In this document: positions 54,603 to 63,285 of the stretch, in pieces
Layout of the letters: each line of letters opens with the position of its first letter
How positions within the stretch are numbered: the first letter of the stretch is position 1
Assembly: GCA_963712305.1 (NCBI GenBank)
Contig: CAVQHI010000002.1
Coordinates: 682,001-746,000, forward strand
Length of the DNA: 64,000 nt
Direction of reading: 5' to 3'
Origin: DATFNI01 sp963712305
Lineage (GTDB): Bacteria > Bacteroidota > Rhodothermia > Balneolales > DATFMH01
Translations under genes and position numbers: made by a program
The notes under the pieces: generated by a model
Told to the model about the DNA's origin: nothing
The model's database searches: none
Seen by the model: only the letters and a program-made list of their open reading frames with translations

Positions 54603-54649
54603 TTCACGTTGCGAAATCTTATTATCTCCAGCGAATTCAGTTATCATGA
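54599..54649 (+). CDS. Possible bridging mini-ORF, actE to actF
   Basis: 16-codon frame MIHVAKSYYLQRIQLS with ATGA overlaps at both ends (actE stop and actF start). It spans the whole gap and actF lacks a Shine-Dalgarno. Confidence 0.35.
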   Translation: MIHVAKSYYLQRIQLS

Positions 54650-55830
54650 GTAAAGTAAAATTAACCGATTCCCTCACTTTTCCTTCGGACCTGAAGGTAT
54701 CGCGAAACTTGTTTGTTGTAAGTGCGGTTGCCCTGTTTGCAAGTTTCGTAGGATATTTTATCGATTCGCAACAGTTCTTCTTCTCATATCTCTCAAGTTT
54801 TGTCTTTGTCGCGAGTCTTTCTCTGGCATCACTGTTTTATGTAATGCTTCAACACGTGACCCGTTCCGTGTACAGTGTTGTATTTCGCCGTATTCCGGAA
54901 GTGATCTCTGCGAATATGCTCTGGATAGCGATTCTGTTCATCCCGGTACTGTTCGGTTTACATACGTTGTATGAGTGGACCCATCACGATGCCGTTGCGC
55001 AAAGCGCAGCACTGCAATGGAAATCTACGTGGTTGAGTCCAGGTTTCTTTATTATCAGAAACATTATCTATTTCTCTATCTGGACGTTTCTGGGTGTTCG
55101 TCTCTATCGTAATTCCATTAAGATGGATGAAACAGGTGATTGGGGATTACAAACGCTGTTACGCAGAACCAGCGGACCAGGATTATTCTTATTTGCCCTC
55201 ACAGTTCCATTTGCGGCCTTCGACTGGGTGATGTCGCTCGACCCTCAATGGTACTCGACGATCTTCGGCGTCTATTTCTTCGCGATGAGTTTTCAGGCAT
55301 TCTTTCCGATGCTGATCCTGGTAAGCCTCTACCTTCGCAAGCGGGGAATCCTTTCGAAGACGATCATGGAAAAGCATATCGCCGATATGGGATTGCTTAC
55401 CTTCGCATTTACGATTTTTTATGCCTATATCGCTTTCTCTCAGTACCTGCTCATTTACTATGCAAACATTCCCGAAGAAGTTGTCTGGTTCCAGGCCCAT
55501 TTCTCCGGAAGCTGGGTCGACCTGGCGTGGCTGATCCTTTTCGGGAGATTCTTTGTACCATTTTTCGGCCTGCTTGGTACAACTCCTAAAAAGAACATGG
55601 CATACCTGAAGTACATGTCTATCTGGTTGCTGTTCATGCATTTTGTTGAGCTCTACTGGATCATAATGCCAACATTGCATAAGAGCGGGCTTGATATCCA
55701 CTGGCTCGATATCACGACTTTAGTTGGGCTGATTTGCCTGATTCTTGGTATATTCTTCTACCGGTTTTCAAAACACAGTATGGTCGCCCAAAACGATCCG
55801 CTGCTTATAGATTCTCTGAATAAACACTAA
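54646..55830 (+). CDS. actF: Alternative complex III membrane subunit ActF
   Basis: 394-residue NrfD-like membrane protein, paralogous to ActC but shorter and without the full quinol site. About ten helices are visible; conserved ActF blocks are GPGLFLFALTVPFAAFDWVMSLDPQWYSTIFGVYFFAMSFQAFFP near 180, YIAFSQYLLIYYANIPEEVVWFQ near 261 and MHFVELYWIIMPTLH near 330. The start overlaps the mini-ORF stop by ATGA. A 20-base gap precedes the next gene. Confidence 0.95.
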   Translation: MSKVKLTDSLTFPSDLKVSRNLFVVSAVALFASFVGYFIDSQQFFFSYLSSFVFVASLSLASLFYVMLQHVTRSVYSVVFRRIPEVISANMLWIAILFIPVLFGLHTLYEWTHHDAVAQSAALQWKSTWLSPGFFIIRNIIYFSIWTFLGVRLYRNSIKMDETGDWGLQTLLRRTSGPGLFLFALTVPFAAFDWVMSLDPQWYSTIFGVYFFAMSFQAFFPMLILVSLYLRKRGILSKTIMEKHIADMGLLTFAFTIFYAYIAFSQYLLIYYANIPEEVVWFQAHFSGSWVDLAWLILFGRFFVPFFGLLGTTPKKNMAYLKYMSIWLLFMHFVELYWIIMPTLHKSGLDIHWLDITTLVGLICLILGIFFYRFSKHSMVAQNDPLLIDSLNKH

Positions 55831-55850
55831 TTACAGTAATCCAGTATCTG

Positions 55851-56273
55851 ATGAGTTCGAAGGACCTCGAAAAGGAAGACCCACAAGAGCAATCTCATGA
55901 AGAGAAAATTTATGAGATTGAAGTAAGTGAAGACGAAGCTGAAGAGCTAAAGTACGGTGCATCTAAAGACAAGGTTAACGTCAAGAGGCTCTCAGTTTAT
56001 GTAATTCTGGTCGTTGCGACTATCTGGTCGTTGCAGTTCATTGCTATGAACCTGATGAAATACAACAGCTTCACTATCTCAGAGAATACTTCCCAGAATA
56101 GTAAATTTTACCTGATTGACAGCCTGAGGACTCATGCTGATCATGTTTTAAATACATACGGCGTAATAGATTTGCAGAAGGGCACCTATAGAATACCTAT
56201 TGATAGTGCAATGGCTCTTTATGTTAAAGAAAATCAACAGCAGTCAACAAGTTCTGCATCTGCGGGAAAATAG
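55851..56273 (+). CDS. Small single-helix protein in the Act-Cox cluster, uncharacterised
   Basis: 140-residue protein: an acidic, charged N-terminal third (about 1-45), one helix (LSVYVILVVATIWSLQFIA near 48-68) and a periplasmic end with SLRTHADHVLNTYGVIDLQKGTYRIPIDSAMALY near 91-126. The pattern LNxYG-x-D-xxKGxxRIPIDxAM is one I recognise from unnamed proteins next to Act and Cox genes in other bacteria, so it is probably conserved, with a role in assembling or stabilising the respiratory chain. No function is known to me. The SCO gene starts inside its last 53 bases in another frame. Confidence 0.8.
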   Translation: MSSKDLEKEDPQEQSHEEKIYEIEVSEDEAEELKYGASKDKVNVKRLSVYVILVVATIWSLQFIAMNLMKYNSFTISENTSQNSKFYLIDSLRTHADHVLNTYGVIDLQKGTYRIPIDSAMALYVKENQQQSTSSASAGK

Positions 56274-57117
56274 ATTTTTTAGATCGCAAGCTATACTTGC
56301 GATTATTTTGTTCTTTGGGATTTTTGTATCTGTATTATCTGCCAGAGCACAACGGGCGATGGATCCGGCCCGGGGTCTTGAAGGTGTTGGTGTGACCGAA
56401 AAACCGGGTGACTACATTCCGATGGATCTGGTCTTTACGGATTCAGAAGGGAATAAAGTTACTACATCTGATTTGCTCAAGGAAGGTAAACCGGTAATCC
56501 TGAACCTGGCATATTTCAGTTGTCCGATGCTTTGCCCAATGATTATGGCTGGTTTGGCGAAAAGCGCAGGACAGGTCGACTGGAGTCCTGGTGATCAGTA
56601 TAATATCTGGACCGTAAGCTTCGATCCAAACGATACACCGGATGTGGCGGCCGTGAAAAGGAAAATTTACCTCGACAGCTTAAACCGGCGCGGTGCTTCA
56701 GATGGATGGCGATTCTTAACGGGCCAGCAGGATCAGATTACACGGCTAACGGAAGCAGTAGGGTTTAATTACAAATACATGCCCGGGAAGAAAATGTTTG
56801 CACACACAGCTGTGCTCGTATTTTTTTCGTCTAAAGGAAAAATTAGCAGATACTTATATGGAATCACATTTAAACCGTTGGAACTGAAAGGCGCGCTGAG
56901 TGATGCCGCAGATGGAAACATAGGTTCCACGCTTGACAAGGTTATTCTTTATTGTTGTCAGTATGATCCAAAGTCGGGTACATATATAGCCTCAGCAATC
57001 AACATTATGAAGTTGAGCGGTGTGGTTGTAATGTTTGTACTGGGCGGTTTACTGGGTGTGTTCTGGTATAGAGAAAAGAAATCAAATAAACATAAACAAT
57101 ATCCGACAGACGCATAA
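56221..57117 (+). CDS. SCO family copper chaperone
   Basis: 298-residue exported thioredoxin-fold protein (Sco1/PrrC/SenC) that delivers copper to the CuA site of oxidase subunit II. The metal ligands C101 and C105 (FSCPMLCPM) and H195 (MFAHTA) are intact. An N-terminal hydrophobic segment (AILAIILFFGIFVSVLSARAQ) and a C-terminal helix (GVVVMFVLGGLLGVFWY) suggest membrane anchoring. I use ATG 56221, inside the preceding gene by 53 bases; no better start lies after it. It is followed directly by coxB (TAATG). Confidence 0.92.
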   Translation: MLKKINSSQQVLHLRENRFFRSQAILAIILFFGIFVSVLSARAQRAMDPARGLEGVGVTEKPGDYIPMDLVFTDSEGNKVTTSDLLKEGKPVILNLAYFSCPMLCPMIMAGLAKSAGQVDWSPGDQYNIWTVSFDPNDTPDVAAVKRKIYLDSLNRRGASDGWRFLTGQQDQITRLTEAVGFNYKYMPGKKMFAHTAVLVFFSSKGKISRYLYGITFKPLELKGALSDAADGNIGSTLDKVILYCCQYDPKSGTYIASAINIMKLSGVVVMFVLGGLLGVFWYREKKSNKHKQYPTDA

Positions 57118-58064
57118 TGCTCGATAAAATCTCACGATTCTTTTTGCCGCCGGCAAAATCGACCTTTGCTCCCAGCGTTGATAACCTGTTCAGTTTTATT
57201 ACGTTGGTCAGTCTTATCATACTTATTGGTGTTACGGTGGCTATGATCTATTTCATGATCAAATACCGTAAACGGAGTGATGACGACGTTACATCTTTGG
57301 TAGATCATAATACTACACTGGAAGTAGTCTGGTCCATCATTCCACTTGGTTTGGTATTGATCGTTTTCTCCTGGGGCTTCCGTGATTATATTCGGATGTT
57401 CACACCACCGGCTGATGCCTATGAAGTCAATGTCACCGCTCAACAATGGCTATGGAAATTCACATATCCTAATGGAAAAAGTTCAGTTGGAAAATTGTAC
57501 GTACCGCAGGACAGGCCCGTGAAATTGGTGATGAAATCAAAGGATGTGATTCACTCTTTCTTTGTACCTGACTTTCGCATTAAACACGACGTCTTGCCGG
57601 ACCGGTATACGAATGTCTGGTTCCAGGCACCCGATACCGGCCGATCGCAAATCTTTTGTACGCAATATTGCGGCCGTGGTCACTCCGATATGCTGGGAAC
57701 AGTAATTGTTGAACCGCAGAGCAAGTTCGATGCATGGTTGAAGCAGGGAGCAGGCGGAAAACCATCCAATATGTCTCTGGCTGATTTTGGTAAACAATTG
57801 TATACATCTCAGGGATGTAAAGCCTGTCACTCAACTGACGGTTCGAGAGTCGTCGGTCCGAGTTGGAAAGGTCTCTTTGGACGAAAAGTTGATCTGACGG
57901 ACGGCAAGACTGTTACAGCAGATGAAAATTACATACGACAATCAATCCTCAATCCGGGATCTCAAATTGTTCAGGGCTATCCCAATGTTATGCCGACCTT
58001 CCAGGGACAATTGAGCAACGACCAAATTGACGGGATCATAGCCTACATCAAATCGCTTAAGTGA
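57117..58064 (+). CDS. coxB: Cytochrome c oxidase subunit II with fused cytochrome c (caa3 type)
   Basis: 315-residue subunit. Two N-terminal helices (25-50 and 70-90) precede the CuA domain with ligands H146, C181, C185, H189 and M192; the residue between the cysteines is Q183 where many A-type enzymes have Glu. The C-terminal cytochrome has CKACH at 234-238 and VMPTFQGQ for the methionine, ending YIKSLK. The fused cytochrome lets it take electrons without a soluble carrier. It starts at the SCO stop (TAATG). Confidence 0.95.
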   Translation: MLDKISRFFLPPAKSTFAPSVDNLFSFITLVSLIILIGVTVAMIYFMIKYRKRSDDDVTSLVDHNTTLEVVWSIIPLGLVLIVFSWGFRDYIRMFTPPADAYEVNVTAQQWLWKFTYPNGKSSVGKLYVPQDRPVKLVMKSKDVIHSFFVPDFRIKHDVLPDRYTNVWFQAPDTGRSQIFCTQYCGRGHSDMLGTVIVEPQSKFDAWLKQGAGGKPSNMSLADFGKQLYTSQGCKACHSTDGSRVVGPSWKGLFGRKVDLTDGKTVTADENYIRQSILNPGSQIVQGYPNVMPTFQGQLSNDQIDGIIAYIKSLK

Positions 58065-58066
58065 TT

Positions 58067-59818
58067 ATGGAAACAACAGCAGCGAATAGAAAAACAGTTA
58101 CAATGAAAGTCCGGCGTTACATCATGCCGGAACACAGCGAAAAAAATTACATTAACCAGGAAAAAGGTTTGAAGTCCTGGCTGTTGACGCGGGACCACAA
58201 GCGCATTGGTTTGATGTACTTCATGACCACTGCTATTGTGTTCTTTGTAGCAGGTCTTATCGCACTCACGATACGACTGGAGTTATGGACTCCCGCCAAG
58301 ACGATCATCGATGCTCAGACATATAATGAGCTCTTTACTCTGCACGGCACGATGATGATCTTCTTCTTCCTTGTACCGGCAGTACCGGGTATCCTTGGGA
58401 ACTTCTTCATTCCACTTCAAATTGGTGCGAAAGATGTTGCTTTTCCAAGGTTAAACCTGTTGAGTTATTACCTGTATCTGACCGGCGTCATCTTCACGGT
58501 TATCACCATTCTTACACATGGCGTAGATACCGGATGGACATTCTATGCGCCGTACAGTATCAATTCGACGGCTGCCGTGATTCCGATGACTACGGGTATC
58601 TTCATATCCGGTTTCTCATCCATTCTTACCGGTCTGAACTTTATCGTTACTATTCACAAGCTTCGTGCACCCGGTCTTACCTGGGGCAAATTCCCGTTGT
58701 TTGTATGGGGTATCTACGGAACAAGCATCATCCAGATTCTCGCAACACCAGTTCTTGCAATCACGCTCGCATTGCTGATTATGGAGCGAGTGCTTCACGT
58801 TGGAATTTTCGATCCGTCGCTGGGCGGCGATCCTGTGTTGTACCAGCACTTCTTCTGGTTCTACTCGCACCCTGCGGTGTACATCATGATTGTCCCTGGC
58901 TTTGGGATAATTGCCGACCTTATTGCCACATTTTCGCACAAGCGTCTGTTTGGCTATTGGTTTGTGGCAATTTCAACCCTGGCTATTTCATTTCTTGGGT
59001 TCCTCGTTTGGGGACACCATATGTTCGTTGCCGGTCAATCGATGGTTGCCTCGATTGTGTTCTCGCTAGTCACGTTCATGATCGGTATACCGACCGGTAT
59101 CAAGATATTTAACTGGTTGGCAACAATGTACAAAGGATCGGTTCGACTTAAGGTGCCGATGTTGTACGCGCTCTCATTCATTTTCCTGTTTAGTATCGGC
59201 GGTTTTACCGGAGTCATGCTTGGTGCTCTGTCCGTTGACGTTCAGCTGCACGCCACATACTATGTTGTCGCTCACTTCCACTATGTGATGTTTGGTGGAA
59301 TGGTCATTGCGCTTCTTGGCGGTATCCATTTCTGGTGGCCCAAAATGTTTGGCAAGATGTATAGCGAAAAAATGGCGCGTGTCTCATGGTTCTTGATTTT
59401 TGTTGGATTCAACGTAACGTTCTTCCCACAGTTCATCCTTGGTGCCAAAGGGATGCCGCGTCGCTACTATAACTACCTCGATCAATTCCAGTCACTGCAC
59501 CAGCTTTCAACCGTCGGTTCCTGGATTCTTGCTCTTGGCTTCTTCATAATGTTGGGTTATCTGTTGCACTCACTTATAAAAGGTGAGAAAGCTCCGGCAA
59601 ATCCATGGGATGCACGTACTCTCGAGTGGATGACATCGGCACCGCCACCAACGGAAAACTTCTCTTATACCCCGGTAGTTATTCACGGTCCTTATGAGTA
59701 TCAGCGTCCGATCAGTGAATTTCAATTGGGGCTGATAAGTAACGGTCATCATGGCGGGGACGAACAAGAAATATCGGCACCATCAGACAGCGGAAGCCCT
59801 GAGATGGCCAATGTATAA
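58067..59818 (+). CDS. coxA: Cytochrome c oxidase subunit I
   Basis: 583-residue catalytic subunit with 12 or more helices. The haem a ligand is in LFTLHGTMMIFF near 98; the Cu-B and cross-link region is HPAVYIMIVPGFG near 265; the Cu-B pair is in WGHHMFVAG near 315; haem a3 and haem a ligands are in VAHFHYVMFGG near 400. It has the lengths and motifs of A-type oxidases. ATG 58067 is used; an internal ATG 19-20 codons later (MPEHSEKNY) is also possible. A 19-codon frame overlaps its stop and leads to coxC. Confidence 0.96.
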   Translation: METTAANRKTVTMKVRRYIMPEHSEKNYINQEKGLKSWLLTRDHKRIGLMYFMTTAIVFFVAGLIALTIRLELWTPAKTIIDAQTYNELFTLHGTMMIFFFLVPAVPGILGNFFIPLQIGAKDVAFPRLNLLSYYLYLTGVIFTVITILTHGVDTGWTFYAPYSINSTAAVIPMTTGIFISGFSSILTGLNFIVTIHKLRAPGLTWGKFPLFVWGIYGTSIIQILATPVLAITLALLIMERVLHVGIFDPSLGGDPVLYQHFFWFYSHPAVYIMIVPGFGIIADLIATFSHKRLFGYWFVAISTLAISFLGFLVWGHHMFVAGQSMVASIVFSLVTFMIGIPTGIKIFNWLATMYKGSVRLKVPMLYALSFIFLFSIGGFTGVMLGALSVDVQLHATYYVVAHFHYVMFGGMVIALLGGIHFWWPKMFGKMYSEKMARVSWFLIFVGFNVTFFPQFILGAKGMPRRYYNYLDQFQSLHQLSTVGSWILALGFFIMLGYLLHSLIKGEKAPANPWDARTLEWMTSAPPPTENFSYTPVVIHGPYEYQRPISEFQLGLISNGHHGGDEQEISAPSDSGSPEMANV

Positions 59819-59870
59819 TCATACAGACATTAGTTTGAAAATCATTAATAACCCATTCAAGCGAAATTAA
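59811..59870 (+). CDS. Possible bridging mini-ORF, coxA to coxC
   Basis: 19-codon frame MYNHTDISLKIINNPFKRN that starts out of frame in the last codons of coxA and stops 4 bases before the coxC ATG. It fills the 56-base spacer; coxC has no Shine-Dalgarno. Confidence 0.3.
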   Translation: MYNHTDISLKIINNPFKRN

Positions 59871-59874
59871 AAAT

Positions 59875-60537
59875 ATGGCAGACGCAGTAGCAGAATCGAG
59901 TCATGGTCATGATAAGCACGTCTTCCACCATTTTATAGACGCACATCAACAGTTTGACGCGTCGAAACTGGGGATGTGGATATTTCTCGCAACGGAAATA
60001 TTATTTTTTGGCGGGCTTTTTGCAGCCTATATCATCTTCAGGTCGTGGTATCCGCAAACATTTGTTGAGGCTTCAGATTCACTGAACCGTGCAATTGGTG
60101 GTGTAAATACAGTAGTGCTTATCATTAGCAGCCTCACAATGGCGCTGGCTATCCATTATATTCAGCGGAATGATAAGGGGAAAACGATTTTGTTCCTCGG
60201 TTGTACGTGGGTTTTAGCAGCCACCTTCATGGTGATTAAAGGTTTCGAATGGTCTGAACACTTCAGTGAAGGAATGTATGCAGGCAAAGCTTATGCATAC
60301 ACAGGAGTGACAGCATCACACGCATATGTTTTTTACAGCCTGTATTATCTTATGACCGGTTTGCACGGTATCCACGTGTTGGTAGGTATGGGACTGATAG
60401 CCTGGCTCATGATCAAAACTAAGAAGGGTCAGTTCAGCAGTGATTACTTCACGCCAATAGAAATTACCGGGTTGTACTGGCACCTGGTTGATATCATCTG
60501 GATCTTCTTATTGCCGTTATTTTACATTGTCGCCTAA
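59875..60537 (+). CDS. coxC: Cytochrome c oxidase subunit III
   Basis: 220-residue membrane subunit with five helices. The conserved start SKLGMWIFLATEILFFGGLFAAYIIFRSWYP near 24 and the end LHGIHVLVGMGLIAWLM and YWHLVDIIWIFLLPLFYIVA are diagnostic. A histidine-rich N-terminus (SSHGHDKHVFHHFIDAHQ) precedes the first helix. It overlaps no neighbour; coxD follows after 13 bases with its own Shine-Dalgarno. Confidence 0.95.
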   Translation: MADAVAESSHGHDKHVFHHFIDAHQQFDASKLGMWIFLATEILFFGGLFAAYIIFRSWYPQTFVEASDSLNRAIGGVNTVVLIISSLTMALAIHYIQRNDKGKTILFLGCTWVLAATFMVIKGFEWSEHFSEGMYAGKAYAYTGVTASHAYVFYSLYYLMTGLHGIHVLVGMGLIAWLMIKTKKGQFSSDYFTPIEITGLYWHLVDIIWIFLLPLFYIVA

Positions 60538-60550
60538 TCGGAAAAGGAAC

Positions 60551-60868
60551 ATGGAAGCACAAGGACATCATATAACATCTGTTAAAACATTACTCACTGT
60601 AGCCACAACCCTGATCATCCTGACAATTATAACGGTCATATTCGGCTACCTGAATTTCCCACCACCCTATAATGTCATAGCGGCCATCGGCATCGCTGTT
60701 GTCAAAGCCAGTCTCGTGGCTATGTTCTTTATGAATCTTTATTGGGATAAGAAATTCAACGCGCTTATTCTGGTTATTTCGCTCATATTTCTTAGTGCAT
60801 TCGTGGGCATAACCATGTTGGATACGATGTTCCGACATGCTATCATCCCCACATTTACAGCAGGGTGA
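60551..60868 (+). CDS. coxD: Cytochrome c oxidase subunit IV
   Basis: 105-residue protein with three helices of the prokaryotic subunit IV family (TTLIILTIITVIFGYLNF, AIGIAVVKASLVAMFFMNLYWDKKFNALILVISLIFLSAFVGITMLD). The motif VVKASLVAMFFMNLYWD is characteristic. ATG 60551 with aaaggaac upstream is the natural start; an in-frame start at 60488 would overlap coxC. It ends the oxidase operon, with a terminator inside the convergent haem A synthase gene. Confidence 0.9.
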   Translation: MEAQGHHITSVKTLLTVATTLIILTIITVIFGYLNFPPPYNVIAAIGIAVVKASLVAMFFMNLYWDKKFNALILVISLIFLSAFVGITMLDTMFRHAIIPTFTAG

Positions 60869-60883
60869 CAAGCTGATAGCAGA

Positions 60884-61849
60884 CTAATTATTTGAGAAAG
60901 AGCCGGCACTTGTTAGTGACCGGCTTTTTTTGTCTGCCTCATAAACAAAGAGTAACAGCAGAAACTCAGCGCAAACAAGCAGTGAGCCATTAGTCAGATG
61001 AAGAACCTGGAATGGTGGAAATACGTTGAATTCCACCAGGCCCAAGCCTAGAAATATCTGTAATATGATGAGAGCGAATATGCTGACTGTTGTTTTGCGA
61101 TAGATAGACGTAGGTTTAAAATCCTTGATGACATAAGCCAGATATAGAACGGCTCCGACTACCGTCCATGAAAAAAATCGATGGATGATATCGATGCTCC
61201 CTGTCATGCTTAGCCAGAGATCCCGGGGTGGTGGATTGGCACTGTCTTTCAGAACATCAATTTGTTGACGCAGTTGGGTGCCAAGACCTGTTTGAATTAA
61301 TGTAAAAAAGAGCAGGATGCCACCGGCAATCAGGAGATTACGTCTGACTTTTTCATCGAGCTCAAAATTGAAGTCATCAGAGAAGACACGGTAGGTTGCA
61401 AACAGAAGGGTGAGCAGGATAGCAAGAGCCAGGTACATGTGAATTGTGATCATCCATGCCTTGAGCGAAGTCATAACAACCTGACCACCGAGCCATCCCT
61501 CAATAAGTACCATGATGAAAGCAGCGACTGAAGAATAGAAGACAGATTTATGACTCGTCCGATAACGGAATGAAAGTATGAATGTGATTGTGATCAGAAA
61601 TCCTGTTAAAACGCCAAAGAGTCTGTTAATATACTCGACCCACATCAGTGTGGGGTTAAACAGCGATTTATCAATTCCAGGTGGCAGCTGTGACGCGGAT
61701 GAAGGCGGGAACCAATGACCGAAACATTTGGGCCAGTCGGGACAACCAAGACCGGCGCCTGATGCCCGGACGAGGCCTCCGATAAAAATGAGTAGAAGGG
61801 TACTGGCTACTGTTAATAATGCAGCTTTCTGATAAGTATTTAGTTTCAT
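60884..61849 (-). CDS. ctaA: Haem A synthase (COX15/CtaA family)
   Basis: 321-residue membrane enzyme with eight helices that oxidises haem O to haem A, the cofactor of the A-type oxidase. Visible COX15/CtaA features: LIFIGGLVRASGAGLGCPDWPKCFGHWFPP near 20-49, with a cysteine pair, WVEYINRLFGVLTGFLI near 70 (His-less variant EYINR retained), VLIEGWLGGQVV near 118, ITIHMYLALAIL near 134, GSIDIIHRFFSWTVVG near 222 and LHLTNGSLLVCAEFLLL near 283. It is convergent with the cox operon and divergent from ctaB with 126 bases between. Confidence 0.92.
   Translation of the reverse strand: MKLNTYQKAALLTVASTLLLIFIGGLVRASGAGLGCPDWPKCFGHWFPPSSASQLPPGIDKSLFNPTLMWVEYINRLFGVLTGFLITITFILSFRYRTSHKSVFYSSVAAFIMVLIEGWLGGQVVMTSLKAWMITIHMYLALAILLTLLFATYRVFSDDFNFELDEKVRRNLLIAGGILLFFTLIQTGLGTQLRQQIDVLKDSANPPPRDLWLSMTGSIDIIHRFFSWTVVGAVLYLAYVIKDFKPTSIYRKTTVSIFALIILQIFLGLGLVEFNVFPPFQVLHLTNGSLLVCAEFLLLLFVYEADKKSRSLTSAGSFSNN
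60901..60931 (+). terminator. Terminator of the act-cox operon, inside the ctaA coding end
   Basis: Stem agccggcac/gtg-a-ccggct with one bulge (60901-60909 with 60916-60925), 6-base loop and a T-run to 60931. The sequence also encodes codons near the end of the convergent ctaA. Confidence 0.87.
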
Positions 61850-61975
61850 GAAATGAAAGACCCGATTCTGTAGTGACTTTAGATTAAATGAAAATCATTT
61901 GAACTTTTGATGTCTAAAAATACAAATAATTCGTAAATTGACGCCGTTTCTCCTAAAAGGGATTCCTTCGGAAAA

Positions 61976-62923
61976 ATGGCAAGAACACCAACCCGGGTGA
62001 CTCATCAGAACCTGACCTTCATGAAGACGGCGATTAGTAAAACACTGGCTCAGTATGTAGATGTATCTATCATAAATGCTTATGTCGAATTGACCAAACC
62101 CGGCATAACGTTTCTTGTGTTGGCCAGCATGGGTATTGGCTTTTTGCTCGGTTCAAGTGGTTCCATCGATTATCTGAATCTTTTCAACGCCGCGCTGGGT
62201 ACTTTCCTGATTGCTTCGGGAACATCGGCATTTAACCAGTATATCGAAAGGGACTTGGATAAGTTGATGCGCAGGACCAGTAAGCGCCCGCTTCCAATGC
62301 ATCGTATCGGGACGGAGAAGGCTTTTCTCTTTTCAACGATACTGATGATTGCCGGTCTCAGCTATCTGATTTTAACAGTCAACTTCGTTGCCGGATGTAT
62401 TTCCGCGGCGACATCCATACTCTACCTTGGAGCTTATACACCACTCAAGCGCAAATCATTCATCAATGTATTCATTGGGGCCATTCCTGGCGCACTTCCT
62501 CCTGTTGGGGGATGGGTTGCCGCTTCTGGCCATCTTTCTGACATCGGGATGTGGATTCTGTTTGGGATCGTCTTCTTCTGGCAAATTCCACACGTCGTTG
62601 CTATCGCATGGCTTTGCAATGATGATTATTTGCGTGCAGGCTTCCGGATGCTGCCAATCAGGGATGACAAGAGCCTGAAATCTTCGTTGACTGTTTTCTT
62701 CTCATTGGTCCTTCTGATTCCAGTTAGTACCTTATTGTACTATTTCGGAGACAGCGGCATTGTTTACCTTGTTGGAGCTATTGCCGCAGGAGTCGGGTTC
62801 TTACTTTATGGCATCCCTCCTTTAAAAAATGTAACCAAGGAGAATGCCAAAAAACTTATGTTTGCCTCTCTCTTTTACCTTCCATTGGTCTGGATTTTCA
62901 TCCTTATAGATCGTCTGATCTGA
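61976..62923 (+). CDS. ctaB: Protoheme IX farnesyltransferase (haem O synthase)
   Basis: 315-residue membrane prenyltransferase that adds a farnesyl group to protohaem to give haem O, the substrate of CtaA. The first Asp-rich motif is NQYIERDLDKLMRRTSKRPLP near 82 with D92 and D94; YTPLKRKSFINVFIGAIPGALPPVGGWVA near 153 and the second motif DDYLRAGFRMLPIRD near 217 are present. About eight helices. ATG 61976 gives a 14-residue longer start than the alternative ATG at 62021; either is possible. Confidence 0.95.
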   Translation: MARTPTRVTHQNLTFMKTAISKTLAQYVDVSIINAYVELTKPGITFLVLASMGIGFLLGSSGSIDYLNLFNAALGTFLIASGTSAFNQYIERDLDKLMRRTSKRPLPMHRIGTEKAFLFSTILMIAGLSYLILTVNFVAGCISAATSILYLGAYTPLKRKSFINVFIGAIPGALPPVGGWVAASGHLSDIGMWILFGIVFFWQIPHVVAIAWLCNDDYLRAGFRMLPIRDDKSLKSSLTVFFSLVLLIPVSTLLYYFGDSGIVYLVGAIAAGVGFLLYGIPPLKNVTKENAKKLMFASLFYLPLVWIFILIDRLI

Positions 62924-63285
62924 ATTATTGATGGAAATACCGTACTGGCAAGTACTAGTTATCGACAATCTTAACACAAGTCTCAGTATTACATTTCTCT
63001 GATATTATTCATCATTGATGTAAGGAATACCCGAATCACGTGTCTTTATATGGGAACCTAAATAACGTGAGTTCGAGATAAGCACTGGAGGCAATCGTTA
63101 AAAACAATCCGTTTCAGATTCGTCGACTCATAGCACATGGATTAATCCGATTGTTAGGAAGAATGCGTTAACTCCTTGACCGTTTTAAAGGTTTATGCCG
63201 GTCTTGATTTACACTCGTATGTGTGAAATCAGCATTTGAACAGGCTTATCTAATCTCGAACTCATGTTAACTAAATCAGAAAGCA
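62924..63285. other. Intergenic region before comF
   Basis: 362 bases without a recognisable gene, hairpin or repeat. A short 16-codon frame from ATG 63264 overlaps the comF start out of frame. Confidence 0.3.

Noticed and set aside
55189..55701. 170-codon antisense frame in actF
   Set aside because: Shadow of actF with no family resemblance.
57657..57695. Defective CuA site because Gln replaces Glu between the cysteines of CoxB
   Set aside because: Gln at this position is known in other active oxidases (for example ba3-type), and all side-chain ligands are present.
57777..58064. Separate cytochrome c gene after coxB
   Set aside because: The CKACH domain is continuous with the CuA domain in one frame; it is a fusion, not a separate gene.
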